DNA from: Cohnella lupini
GTDB lineage: Bacteria; Bacillota; Bacilli; Paenibacillales; Paenibacillaceae
DNA: 64,000 bases
Direction: 5' to 3'
Assembly: GCF_003386205.1 (NCBI RefSeq)
Contig: NZ_QRDY01000001.1
Span: 620,001 to 684,000 of the forward strand
In this document: positions 52,273 through 59,873 of the stretch, piece after piece
Layout of the letters: each line of letters begins with the position of its first letter
Numbering within the stretch: position 1 is the stretch's first letter
Notes under the pieces: generated by a model
Databases searched by the model: none
Told to the model about the DNA's origin: nothing
What the model saw: only the letters and a program-made list of their open reading frames with translations
Made by a program: the position numbers and the translations under genes

Positions 52273-52821
52273 GTGCAGAGGATAAAAATTAATTACAATT
52301 TATACTCATTTTGTTTGGTCTTAATGTGTATTTTAAGTTCTTCTTATTCTCTGTATTCTAATATTCATAATACTTGGTTAATCACCCCTCCTAATTACAT
52401 GATATTGATTTTATGTATTCTTGCGTTCGTGTTTGGTATTAAAGGCTTCAAGAATAATACAAAGTGGTGGCAAAAGACGGGGAGTAGTATATCGGTTCTT
52501 CTATCATTTGTAATGTCAATAATTCTATTATTGGTAATTCTTTTTACTTCATATTTTTCCAGCGGGCAGAAAATCATTAATACAATTCACTCACCTGATA
52601 ATGAATTTACTATTGTGTTTTATAGTTGGAATGCCGGTGCGATGGGGACCTTTGGAATAAGGGGAGAATTATTAGGTCCTCTTTGGTTTAAGAAAAGAAT
52701 CTATTATCAAGTGAGGACAGAGAAAGTTGATGTGGAATGGATAAATGCCCATGAAATATCCATAAATAATTATATATTAAATTTAGATAAGGGTGAAACC
52801 TACGGATATTCTAATTCATGA
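52273..52821 (+). CDS. DUF5412-like membrane protein
   Basis: 182 residues, GTG start after AAGGAGGG. Three hydrophobic N-terminal helices, then a soluble tail (HSPDNEFTIVFYSWNAGAMGTFGIRGELLGPLWFKKRIYY... INAHEISINNYILNLDKGETYGY), the pattern of the uncharacterised DUF5412 family of Bacillales. Confidence 0.72.
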   Translation: MQRIKINYNLYSFCLVLMCILSSSYSLYSNIHNTWLITPPNYMILILCILAFVFGIKGFKNNTKWWQKTGSSISVLLSFVMSIILLLVILFTSYFSSGQKIINTIHSPDNEFTIVFYSWNAGAMGTFGIRGELLGPLWFKKRIYYQVRTEKVDVEWINAHEISINNYILNLDKGETYGYSNS

Positions 52822-52838
52822 ATATAAGAACGTTAGAT
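52815..52838 (+). repeat. attC-like remnant, right arm only
   Basis: TTCATGAATATAAGAAC-GTTAGAT overlaps the end of the preceding gene: an inner-box and core remnant. Confidence 0.6.
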
Positions 52839-52863
52839 AAAACCGATGCAAAGGATGAAGATC

Positions 52864-53385
52864 ATGGAAAGATGCGTGTATATTATCTCTGGCCCTGCAG
52901 GTGCCGGTAAATCCACAACATCCAAGATTATCGCAGAGCGACTAACCAGAAGTGCATATATTGAGGGTGACTTGATCGATCACATGGTAATTGGCGGCCA
53001 TGAAATGCCGTGGTTAAGTACATATCATAGTGATCTGATTTGGTTGAATATTTCATCGTTAACCTTGAATTATTTAAAGCATGACCATGATGTTGTGATT
53101 GATTATGTAGCATTCTTCAGTAATGCAGACATGATCAAGAAGAAGATAAACGATAGAAAAATAACAATTAAATTTGTTGTCCTCATCGTTGGCGAAGAAG
53201 AACTACTTGGTAGAGATGCTGAACGAATTCCGGAACATCAAATGGGCCAAAGATGTATTGAAGGATTAAAAGAGATTTTACAATCAAACCCTCCTGAAAA
53301 ACATTTAATAACAACAACGGATATGGAAGTTGAGGATGTCGTGAATGAAATTATGAATAACCCAAGATTTATTGTAAAAAATTAA
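52864..53385 (+). CDS. P-loop kinase (AAA/chloramphenicol phosphotransferase-like)
   Basis: About 173 residues with Walker A SGPAGAGKSTT at ~8-18 and the small-molecule-kinase substrate region YIEGDLIDHMVIGG. Later LLGRDAERIPEHQMGQRC is a lid-like arginine-rich segment. AGGATGAAG ribosome site. Confidence 0.75.
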   Translation: MERCVYIISGPAGAGKSTTSKIIAERLTRSAYIEGDLIDHMVIGGHEMPWLSTYHSDLIWLNISSLTLNYLKHDHDVVIDYVAFFSNADMIKKKINDRKITIKFVVLIVGEEELLGRDAERIPEHQMGQRCIEGLKEILQSNPPEKHLITTTDMEVEDVVNEIMNNPRFIVKN

Positions 53386-53435
53386 AAGATATACTCAGCC
53401 GATAGAGACATTTATGAAGATAGAGGGATGATGGA

Positions 53436-54008
53436 ATGAATCCAATTTTATTAGACTTTCCAACTCAATTTACAACGGACAGGTTACTAATTAGAATGCC
53501 CCTCCCTGGTGACGGTAAGATTGTGTACGAAAGTACGATCTCATCCATAAATGAGCTTAAGGAATGGTTGCCTTTTGCACGGAATGAACAATCTGAACAT
53601 GGCAGCGAAGCAAATATAAGAGAAGCACATGCAAAATTTTTAAAGAGAGAGGATCTCAGACTTTTAATTCTTCATAAAGAAACAAACCAATTCATCGGTT
53701 CCTCAGGGCTACATTTGCCGGATTGGAATATACCTAAATTTGAAATCGGATACTGGATAGATTCCCGAATGAGCGGTAAAGGATTTATGACAGAAGCGAT
53801 TCAAGGTATAACTGATTTTGCTTTTAATGAACTGAAAGCAAGAAGAATAGAAATTCGGTGCGACAACTTAAATGAAAAGAGTAAAGCAATCCCACAACGA
53901 TTAGGCTTTCAATTAGAAGGGACATTAAGAAATGATGGGTTCTCTGCTGATGGAAGTAGACTAAGGGATACTCTTATCTATGCGCAAATAAATAAAGAAA
54001 AAAGTTAA
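53436..54008 (+). CDS. GNAT acetyltransferase, RimJ/RimL type
   Basis: 190 residues with the RimJ-like layout: TDRLLIRMPLPGDGKIVYE, IGYWIDSRMSGKGFMTEA (acetyl-CoA loop) and IPQRLGFQLEGTLRN. May acetylate a protein N-terminus or small amine. Full length. Confidence 0.85.
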   Translation: MNPILLDFPTQFTTDRLLIRMPLPGDGKIVYESTISSINELKEWLPFARNEQSEHGSEANIREAHAKFLKREDLRLLILHKETNQFIGSSGLHLPDWNIPKFEIGYWIDSRMSGKGFMTEAIQGITDFAFNELKARRIEIRCDNLNEKSKAIPQRLGFQLEGTLRNDGFSADGSRLRDTLIYAQINKEKS

Positions 54009-54026
54009 ATAAAGGCTGTGATAGAG

Positions 54027-54290
54027 ATGGAAATATCATTTGTTGAGAGAGTGATTACTGATTTTGTTTATAAAGCGATGATCTATGATGTCATCATTTT
54101 AAGTCAATATCAGGGTAGAGGATTAGGAAGATTATTATTTGAAGGCATAGTAAACCATCCGCAAATTAAAGAAATTGAAAGAATTGAATTATATTGTTCA
54201 GGTGACAAAGTAGAATTCTATAATAAATGGGATTTCAATAAAGTAACTGAAATGACGAATTTCATGAGAAGAATAAATAAACCAATGTGA
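54027..54290 (+). pseudogene. 5'-truncated GNAT acetyltransferase
   Basis: About 87 residues starting near VYKAMIYDVIILSQYQGRGLGRLLFEGIVNHP: the acetyl-CoA loop QGRGLG and C-terminal half are present, but the ~40 N-terminal residues of a GNAT domain are missing. Directly follows a complete GNAT gene. Confidence 0.6.
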
Positions 54291-54407
54291 AACTATTCAA
54301 ACTTCGGGGACAATCAGGTCCTCAATTTCTTGGTATGTGGCATCCACCAATGACATAAACTTACTATATCTGATTAAATGTGCAAACCCTGAGGAGGAAC
54401 CAGGCGC

Positions 54408-54569
54408 ATGGAAACGTTCGGTAGAGGATGTCTCTGGCTTATTCTTGGTGCTATTGGATTGCTGGTTCTCGCCTTTATCACACAAAGTACTATCAACATT
54501 CCATGGTTCATCTTTATCCCAATTGTGATACTTGTCTTCTGGATGGCATCGAAGAAAAGAAAAAAATGA
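54408..54569 (+). CDS. Small two-helix membrane protein
   Basis: 53 residues (METFGRGCLWLILGAIGLLV ... SKKRKK): two hydrophobic helices and a basic tail. GAGGAGG 10 nt upstream of the ATG. The surrounding 54.3-54.6 kb otherwise holds nothing recognisable. Confidence 0.6.
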   Translation: METFGRGCLWLILGAIGLLVLAFITQSTINIPWFIFIPIVILVFWMASKKRKK

Positions 54570-54615
54570 ATTTGGGAAGTCTCTATTGCAATCCGGTTAA
54601 GCTAATACAATCACA

Positions 54616-54657
54616 ACTACCATTACCATTTTTTAGGGGGTGATGGTATATTTGTTT
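54616..54657 (+). terminator. Possible terminator
   Basis: TACCATTACC / GGTGATGGTA stem (with G-T pairs), then TATTTGTTTT. Confidence 0.4.
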
Positions 54658-54694
54658 TACGAGTGATTTGAAAGAGGAAAAAGAGGTGATTTCT

Positions 54695-54996
54695 GTGAGA
54701 ATTTCAGTCCTTTTAATGGCAGTATCGTTCATTTTCCTAAGTGCTTGCGATTCAAGAACAATGAAAATAACTGATCCATCAAAAATAAAATTTCAAATGC
54801 AGAAAGTGTTCAAATTTTATATAGTTTTCCTGCGATCGGTTATACTATGATGCCCGAAGGAACGAAAACGGGTTCGATAATTATTGAGAACTGGTTAGAG
54901 GATGGAACCTATCGATTGGTTAAAGTTTTTTCTTACCATGTTGAGTCTGAAAAATCTGATTTTTATCTAAGTAGCAATGAGTTTGAAGTACGTTAA
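54695..54996 (+). pseudogene. Frameshifted lipoprotein
   Basis: GTG after GAGGTGATT starts a lipoprotein signal (RISVLLMAVSFIFLSAC, lipobox LSAC). The frame breaks near 54800 and continues in another frame as AESVQILYSFPAIGYTMMPEGT... to the TAA at 54996. One frameshift separates signal and domain. Confidence 0.6.
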
Positions 54997-55065
54997 TACA
55001 CGGTATGGCAATTCAATACAAATTCATAAGAGAGCTCATTAGGAAAAGAAGGGATTGAATAATTG

Positions 55066-55368
55066 ATGCATCAGAGTGATAAGAATTCTGAAGATTCAAT
55101 ATCCTGGTTTCTTGAAGAAAAGCAGTTTGAAACTATTCGAGAGGCACACGAATGGGTTTATAGTGGTGCTTATAACGAGATAGGCTACTTATTTGATGGA
55201 TATAAGACCAAGGACTCTAAATTGGCTTATGCACTGTTGTTTGAATTAGTAAGATTAAACACATTTCATGGACATCGACAGGATGTTTATTGTGACCAGG
55301 AATATTTAGCGGGTTCAATGATCTATAAAGTCTGGGTTAAGAATAAAGCATATGACTTCCCTAAATAA
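55066..55368 (+). CDS. Hypothetical protein
   Basis: About 100 residues, soluble (SISWFLEEKQFETIREAHEWVYSGAYNEIGY...). No motif recognised; weak ribosome site (GAAGGGA). Confidence 0.55.
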   Translation: MHQSDKNSEDSISWFLEEKQFETIREAHEWVYSGAYNEIGYLFDGYKTKDSKLAYALLFELVRLNTFHGHRQDVYCDQEYLAGSMIYKVWVKNKAYDFPK

Positions 55369-55414
55369 AGTCGAAGGTAACCATAATTACGATTATTAAA
55401 TAGGAGGGGAAGAA

Positions 55415-55699
55415 ATGAAGCTTTTCATAACAAGCATTCTCACTTCATTATTAATAAGTTTGACTTCATATTTTATTGGTGGCGAATCCCTGACTTTGAA
55501 AGTTAACTTCTATATTGGAATTAGTTTGTTGGTAATCGCAATGATAATGTCGGGATCATTAGTAAGTGGTGATCGCATGAGGGCAAATTTCCATACAAGT
55601 ACTCCAGAAGACAGGAAGCAAAACAACAAATGGACAGGGCGATTAATAATAATTTCAATTCCATTCATTACTGTTTCAGTACTCTTATATTTTCTCTAA
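55415..55699 (+). CDS. DUF5316-like small membrane protein
   Basis: 94 residues with three hydrophobic helices and the segment SGSLVSGDRMRANFHTSTPEDRK, characteristic of the uncharacterised DUF5316 family. Strong AGGAGGGG ribosome site. Confidence 0.72.
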   Translation: MKLFITSILTSLLISLTSYFIGGESLTLKVNFYIGISLLVIAMIMSGSLVSGDRMRANFHTSTPEDRKQNNKWTGRLIIISIPFITVSVLLYFL

Positions 55700-55742
55700 A
55701 TAATTGAAAGATATAAAAGATTGTTCATAAGGAGAGTAAATT

Positions 55743-56399
55743 ATGGCTACTTGGGTAACCCATTTTAGGATTGCTGAAGAATTTATAAAAAGGGATCTTC
55801 CGATTTCAAAAATTGAATTCTTAGTTGGTAATATTGGACCAGATTGTGGACTGATCGGCGAGGACGGTAACCCTAATCCTCCAAAAGAAATTACTCATTT
55901 TAAGATTGAAGGCAAGATAGATGCTGAGTCATTTTATAATCAGTATCTTATAGAATCCACAAGAATTACAAATTCAAAGGAGTCCTATTATTTAGGATAT
56001 TATTTTCATTTAGTTACGGACGAGGAGTGGATAAAACTCACAAAATATAAGAAGAAGGAGAAAGTATTTCAAAATATTTTAAATACACCGGAATATACTT
56101 CACTGGTTAAGAGAGATTGGTATGGATTGGATTTTTTGTATCTTAAGAAGAATAAAGACAGTATATTTTGGACTGACTTTCAGTCGATCAAAGAATTTCC
56201 AGAATACATGAACTTTTTTCCTTTTGGGCAAACGAGTAAACAGATCAAAAATATTACCGAATTTTATCAAAATAGTTCAATCTCCGGAGATCATGATTTT
56301 ATTTATCTCACAGCAGATGAGATGGATAAGTTTGTTGAAAATACAGTTCGAGTATTAAAAGAGAAATTGATACGGAAAATGAACATAAATATATTTTGA
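55743..56399 (+). CDS. Zinc-dependent phospholipase C-like hydrolase
   Basis: 218 residues. WVTHFRIAEEFIKRD, LVGNIGPDCG, ITHFKIEG and YYLGYYFHLVTDEEW form the His/Asp metal-site pattern of the zinc-dependent phospholipase C/P1-nuclease-like helical fold. No signal peptide, so probably cytosolic. AAGGAGAG ribosome site. Confidence 0.72.
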   Translation: MATWVTHFRIAEEFIKRDLPISKIEFLVGNIGPDCGLIGEDGNPNPPKEITHFKIEGKIDAESFYNQYLIESTRITNSKESYYLGYYFHLVTDEEWIKLTKYKKKEKVFQNILNTPEYTSLVKRDWYGLDFLYLKKNKDSIFWTDFQSIKEFPEYMNFFPFGQTSKQIKNITEFYQNSSISGDHDFIYLTADEMDKFVENTVRVLKEKLIRKMNINIF

Positions 56400-56443
56400 T
56401 TATGAAGCAAATACATAAATACGCAATCAAGAGGCGCTGACAT

Positions 56444-56986
56444 ATGAAGCGAATTAGAATAATTGGATCGTTCGGTAGCGGCAAGACAACGCTTGCTCGG
56501 TTAATTTCTGAAGAAGCGGATATTACGTATTATCAATTGGATAATATCGTTTGGGATCGAAGCGAAGAAGTACAGAAGAGATTTCCCGAAACAATAAGAG
56601 ACGGAAAATTGAATCAAATCATTAATTCAAGTAGTTGGGTGATTGAAGGTGTTCATATTAAATGGACTCAAGAAAGCTTTAATGACGCGGATTTAATCAT
56701 TATTTTGATACCCCATGTTTTCTTAAGAGATTATAGGATTATTAATAGATTCATTAAAACTCGCATAGGGTTGGAAGAATCAAATTACAAGCAAACCTTT
56801 AGGAATTTATTTAGAATGATATATGCTTGGAATCATAATTATGATATGGATGGCGTTCTTAAGATTACGGAACCATACGCGGATAAACGGATTTTCATAA
56901 AGAATAGTAAAGATGCATTAAATTACATAAAGCAAATGATGCTAGAACGCCATGAATTCGAGAAAGTAACGTGTACAGCTAAATAG
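56444..56986 (+). CDS. Adenylate-kinase-like P-loop protein (FlaR/topology-modulation type)
   Basis: 180 residues; Walker A IGSFGSGKTTLAR at ~7-19, then YYQLDNIVWDR, WVIEGVHIKWTQESFNDADLIIIL and RDYRIINRFIKTRI, the pattern of the 'DNA topology modulation protein FlaR-related' kinases. Substrate unknown. Confidence 0.78.
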   Translation: MKRIRIIGSFGSGKTTLARLISEEADITYYQLDNIVWDRSEEVQKRFPETIRDGKLNQIINSSSWVIEGVHIKWTQESFNDADLIIILIPHVFLRDYRIINRFIKTRIGLEESNYKQTFRNLFRMIYAWNHNYDMDGVLKITEPYADKRIFIKNSKDALNYIKQMMLERHEFEKVTCTAK

Positions 56987-57004
56987 TTTTTGGAGGGAAG
57001 CACA

Positions 57005-57634
57005 CTGAAAAAGGGAATCTATTTTATAATCGCAACAGTCTCGGCTCTATTTATATTATCAAACAATCATTTAGACCATTCTCTTGGAGATCGTATTTTT
57101 AATATTTTAGGTATATCTCCTTGGACGGAAAAAAACCAAAGTGGCTTACATTTATCCGTACTATTAGGGTTTATTATATTGATCGTGGGGGTTGTAGGTA
57201 CCACTAGATACTATCGCCCAAGATACCCAAAGGTTCTGAGTCGAATAATCATTGGCTGCATCGCCTTTGTATTTGTTTATCCGATTGCAACAGAGAAAGT
57301 TATGCTTCTAATTAAATACAATACAAGCGGAATAGAATCAGTGGATTATTCTAAAAAAAATAGTCGATGTAACTTTCAATCGGAAGGTGATAGCGTGAAA
57401 GCTAATTGTTCTTTTACTATTTATAATTACGGCGATGAAAATAGAATTACAATTAGACCAATATTAACGGAAGTTGACTTCGAGTCAAGGGAACTATCTA
57501 TCCCAACTCATTCTAAAATTAATATCGGAACAGAATTTTATGGTAAGCAGCGCAACGGAACAGGATTTGCTGGATCTTCTCAAGATATAGCGGTTGAAAT
57601 TGAAATGAGCGGAATAAAGAAAAAGTATAAATAG
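57005..57634 (+). CDS. Membrane protein, probably CTG-initiated
   Basis: About 209 residues with three hydrophobic helices in the first 110 residues and a C-terminal extracytoplasmic beta domain (CNFQSEGDSVKANCSFTIYNYG). The best start is CTG 57005, 7 nt after GGAGGG; the TTG at 56990 overlaps that ribosome site. Function unknown. Confidence 0.6.
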   Translation: MKKGIYFIIATVSALFILSNNHLDHSLGDRIFNILGISPWTEKNQSGLHLSVLLGFIILIVGVVGTTRYYRPRYPKVLSRIIIGCIAFVFVYPIATEKVMLLIKYNTSGIESVDYSKKNSRCNFQSEGDSVKANCSFTIYNYGDENRITIRPILTEVDFESRELSIPTHSKINIGTEFYGKQRNGTGFAGSSQDIAVEIEMSGIKKKYK

Positions 57635-57656
57635 TATCCGTAGAAGACTGGACTTC

Positions 57657-57680
57657 ACCTAACAACATATTCACGCTTTT
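57657..57680 (+). repeat. Last attC-like remnant
   Basis: ACCTAACAACATATTCACGC preceded by GACTGGACTTC, the standard left arm; the rest is lost. Marks the recognisable far end of the array. Confidence 0.75.
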
Positions 57681-57709
57681 GATCAGCTGCCCATAGAAGG
57701 GAAGAGCTC

Positions 57710-58507
57710 ATGAGACACGGTGAATTGCTTGGAATGGGTAACACGGCCAATGTATATCGTTGGGGGAAAACGGAAGTCATTAAAATTTTTCATAATCCGG
57801 ACAAATCATGGAATGAAGCAAGTAAGGAAGCGGAGAACGCAGAGATCATTAACGACTTAAACCTGAGAGCACCTAGATATTCGGGCACGGTGGAGTATGA
57901 GGGAAAGTCCTGCCTGATCTATGAGAGAATTGACGGACAGACGATGCTAATGCGAATAGAACCGACGGTATTTAGTATTTCTTATCACGCCAAACAAATG
58001 GCGCAACTTCAATATGAAATTCATCAAGTCAAAGTCAAAATTCAGCCGAATCTAAGAAATGAATTATTCAATAAAATATCTGCTCAAGAACTAATTACCG
58101 ACGATGAGAAAGATATGGTTAAACGCATTTTAGACCAACTACCTGAGAGTAATCACATTTGCCATTATGATTTTCACCCTGGAAACATTATTTTATCTTC
58201 TAAAGGACCGGTCATCATTGATTGGTTGAATGCCCTGATTGGTTATGAGGCAGCAGATGTCGCAAGAAGCTCGATGATGCTTCAATCTCATGCTATGCCT
58301 CCTGATGCTCCTGAAATGTTGATAAGAAGAGAGTACCGAGAGTTGTTCCACGAGGAGTATTTGAAAGAGTATTTAATGTTATCTGGTAAGAATCATGAAG
58401 AGATAAATGATTGGATGGCGCCAACGTTAGCCTATCGAATCGATGAAATGGAAGGTTCTAATCAATTTGAAATATTGACGAGATTACGATCGTTATTAAA
58501 TAAATAA
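57710..58507 (+). CDS. Aminoglycoside/choline-kinase-like phosphotransferase
   Basis: 265 residues with the kinase-like Brenner motif HYDFHPGNII (H152, D154, N159) and the Mg aspartate D171 (VIIDWLNA). N-lobe EVIKIFHNP supplies the nucleotide lysine. Resistance to an aminoglycoside cannot be claimed; many relatives act on other alcohols. GAAGGGAAGAG ribosome site. Confidence 0.82.
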   Translation: MRHGELLGMGNTANVYRWGKTEVIKIFHNPDKSWNEASKEAENAEIINDLNLRAPRYSGTVEYEGKSCLIYERIDGQTMLMRIEPTVFSISYHAKQMAQLQYEIHQVKVKIQPNLRNELFNKISAQELITDDEKDMVKRILDQLPESNHICHYDFHPGNIILSSKGPVIIDWLNALIGYEAADVARSSMMLQSHAMPPDAPEMLIRREYRELFHEEYLKEYLMLSGKNHEEINDWMAPTLAYRIDEMEGSNQFEILTRLRSLLNK

Positions 58508-58519
58508 GGCGGAGAACCC

Positions 58520-58840
58520 ATGACGGAAAAAATCAATATTTACGAAATAACGAAAAATATTAATGAATATGCGAATTTTATTATTGGTGAAGTAAATGAT
58601 CATGTTGTTCGGGCTGCAGTCATTGATGGAGACTTTCATTGGCATAAACATGATAATTGCGATGAATTATTTATAGTAGTCGAAGGAGAATTGTTTATAG
58701 ATTTCGAAGATAAGACGATTTCATTAAAGCCCGGCGATGTCTTTACGGTTAAAGCGAATATCATGCACCGGACAAGATCAACGAGAAAAACGGTAAATTT
58801 ATGTTTTGAGAAAGCCGAGAATGAAATAAACGGAAACTGA
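58520..58840 (+). CDS. Cupin-domain protein
   Basis: 106 residues: single cupin with FHWHKHDNCDELFIVVEGELFIDFED and LKPGDVFTVKANIMHRT, giving three metal histidines and a glutamate. Starts 12 nt after the phosphotransferase, likely one transcript. Confidence 0.85.
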   Translation: MTEKINIYEITKNINEYANFIIGEVNDHVVRAAVIDGDFHWHKHDNCDELFIVVEGELFIDFEDKTISLKPGDVFTVKANIMHRTRSTRKTVNLCFEKAENEINGN

Positions 58841-58861
58841 AAAAATGAGAGGAAGTAAGCT

Positions 58862-59245
58862 TTGGGTTATATTATGGAGCTTAGGAAGATCGTCGGTACA
58901 AGGCCTTTAATAATGACAGGAGCATGCACAATAGTAATCGATGAACATGACCGCATTCTTTTACAACTTAGAACGGATAATGGTTTGTGGGGGTTACCTG
59001 GTGGATCACTAGAGCCTGGAGAGTCTATGGAAGAAGTGGCGAAGAGAGAACTATATGCTTTTGAAGTATTCAATGTTATAGTCGCTTATATTTGCAGGGA
59101 ATATCAAGGCGATATTTGCTTGGACGAAGAAGAAGTAAAGGAAATAAAATTCTTTCCTATTCAAGATATACCGAATGAAATAAGTCCTCCCGATTTACCG
59201 GTTCTCAATAAGTTCTTGAAAACATTGACAGGGGGATCTCAATGA
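58862..59245 (+). pseudogene. Nudix hydrolase with deleted catalytic helix
   Basis: The frame is intact (127 residues, TTG after AGAGGAAG), and the N-terminus LLQLRTDNGLWGLPGGSLEPGESMEEVAKREL is a Nudix start. The sequence then jumps to EVFNVIVAYICREYQGD, skipping the EExG part of the box and roughly 35 residues that relatives have. In-frame deletion; catalytically dead as read. Confidence 0.65.
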
Positions 59246-59643
59246 AGTTCATTGTATCTGCAAGCGTAATTGTCCTTAATGAAAATCATGAGATTTTACT
59301 GATGAAAGGGAGAAGAGGCTGGGAAATGCCTCAAGGATGTATTGAGGAAGCGGAATCAATCCGACAAGGAGCCATTCGAGAAGTCAAAGAGGAAACAGGA
59401 ATAGATATTGAATTGCTTAAGTTTTGCGGAGTCTATCAGAATATTTCGCGGGGAGTTTGTAATCATATTTTTACAGGAAGGCCGGTAGGAGGGACGCTTG
59501 CAACAAGCAATGAAAGTGAAGAAGTTGGCTTTTTCACACTGGAAGAAGCTAATAAGATGATTACCTGGGGAAATTTTAAGGATAGAATTCAAAGAGCTTT
59601 GGATGAAAAAGAACATCCGTTTCTAATTGAATTTTTGGAATAA
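59242..59643 (+). CDS. Nudix hydrolase
   Basis: 133 residues with complete box GCIEEAESIRQGAIREVKEETGI. ATGA overlap with the preceding damaged Nudix gene. Paralogue of the protein at 50290. Confidence 0.88.
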   Translation: MKFIVSASVIVLNENHEILLMKGRRGWEMPQGCIEEAESIRQGAIREVKEETGIDIELLKFCGVYQNISRGVCNHIFTGRPVGGTLATSNESEEVGFFTLEEANKMITWGNFKDRIQRALDEKEHPFLIEFLE

Positions 59644-59663
59644 TAAGTTAGACAGATCCGAAT

Positions 59664-59704
59664 CGAGCCCTGACTTCGCTTATAACGAGGTCGGGGCTTT
59701 TTGC
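59664..59704 (+). terminator. Terminator at the end of the accessory region
   Basis: AGCCCTGACTTCG / CGAGGTCGGGGCT around CTTATAA, then TTTTTG. Marks the return to GC-rich chromosome. Confidence 0.82.
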
Positions 59705-59803
59705 CGTTCAAATCGCTCGTCGATCGCGGCATCTAATAAACATACAGGTAATGCGAAGGGTGTAGGGTGCCATCTTAGGGCGAATGTCATTATCATGACA
59801 CTA

Positions 59804-59822
59804 TAACGAACGATGTTCGTTA
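59804..59822. promoter_or_regulatory. Palindromic operator upstream of the sugar operon
   Basis: Perfect inverted repeat TAACGAAC-GAT-GTTCGTTA about 50 nt before the GH88/105 gene; typical size for a GntR/LacI/IclR-type regulator. The regulator gene is not in the window. Confidence 0.6.
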
Positions 59823-59873
59823 CGCAAGACTAGCAAAAGAGAAAACTATCCCGATGGGAGCGTGATCCGGCAA

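Noticed and set aside
54297-54485. 62-residue minus-strand ORF
   Set aside because: Overlaps the better supported small + strand membrane protein and lacks a ribosome site.
28267-57680. Regularly recurring repeats as a CRISPR array or REP/BIME elements
   Set aside because: Repeats are about 190 bp, spaced by whole genes, all in one orientation, and their ends covary with the start of the same unit; this fits cassette recombination sites, not CRISPR or REP sequences.
57710-58507. Calling the phosphotransferase an aminoglycoside-resistance gene
   Set aside because: Only general kinase motifs are visible; the family covers many substrates, so resistance is not supported.
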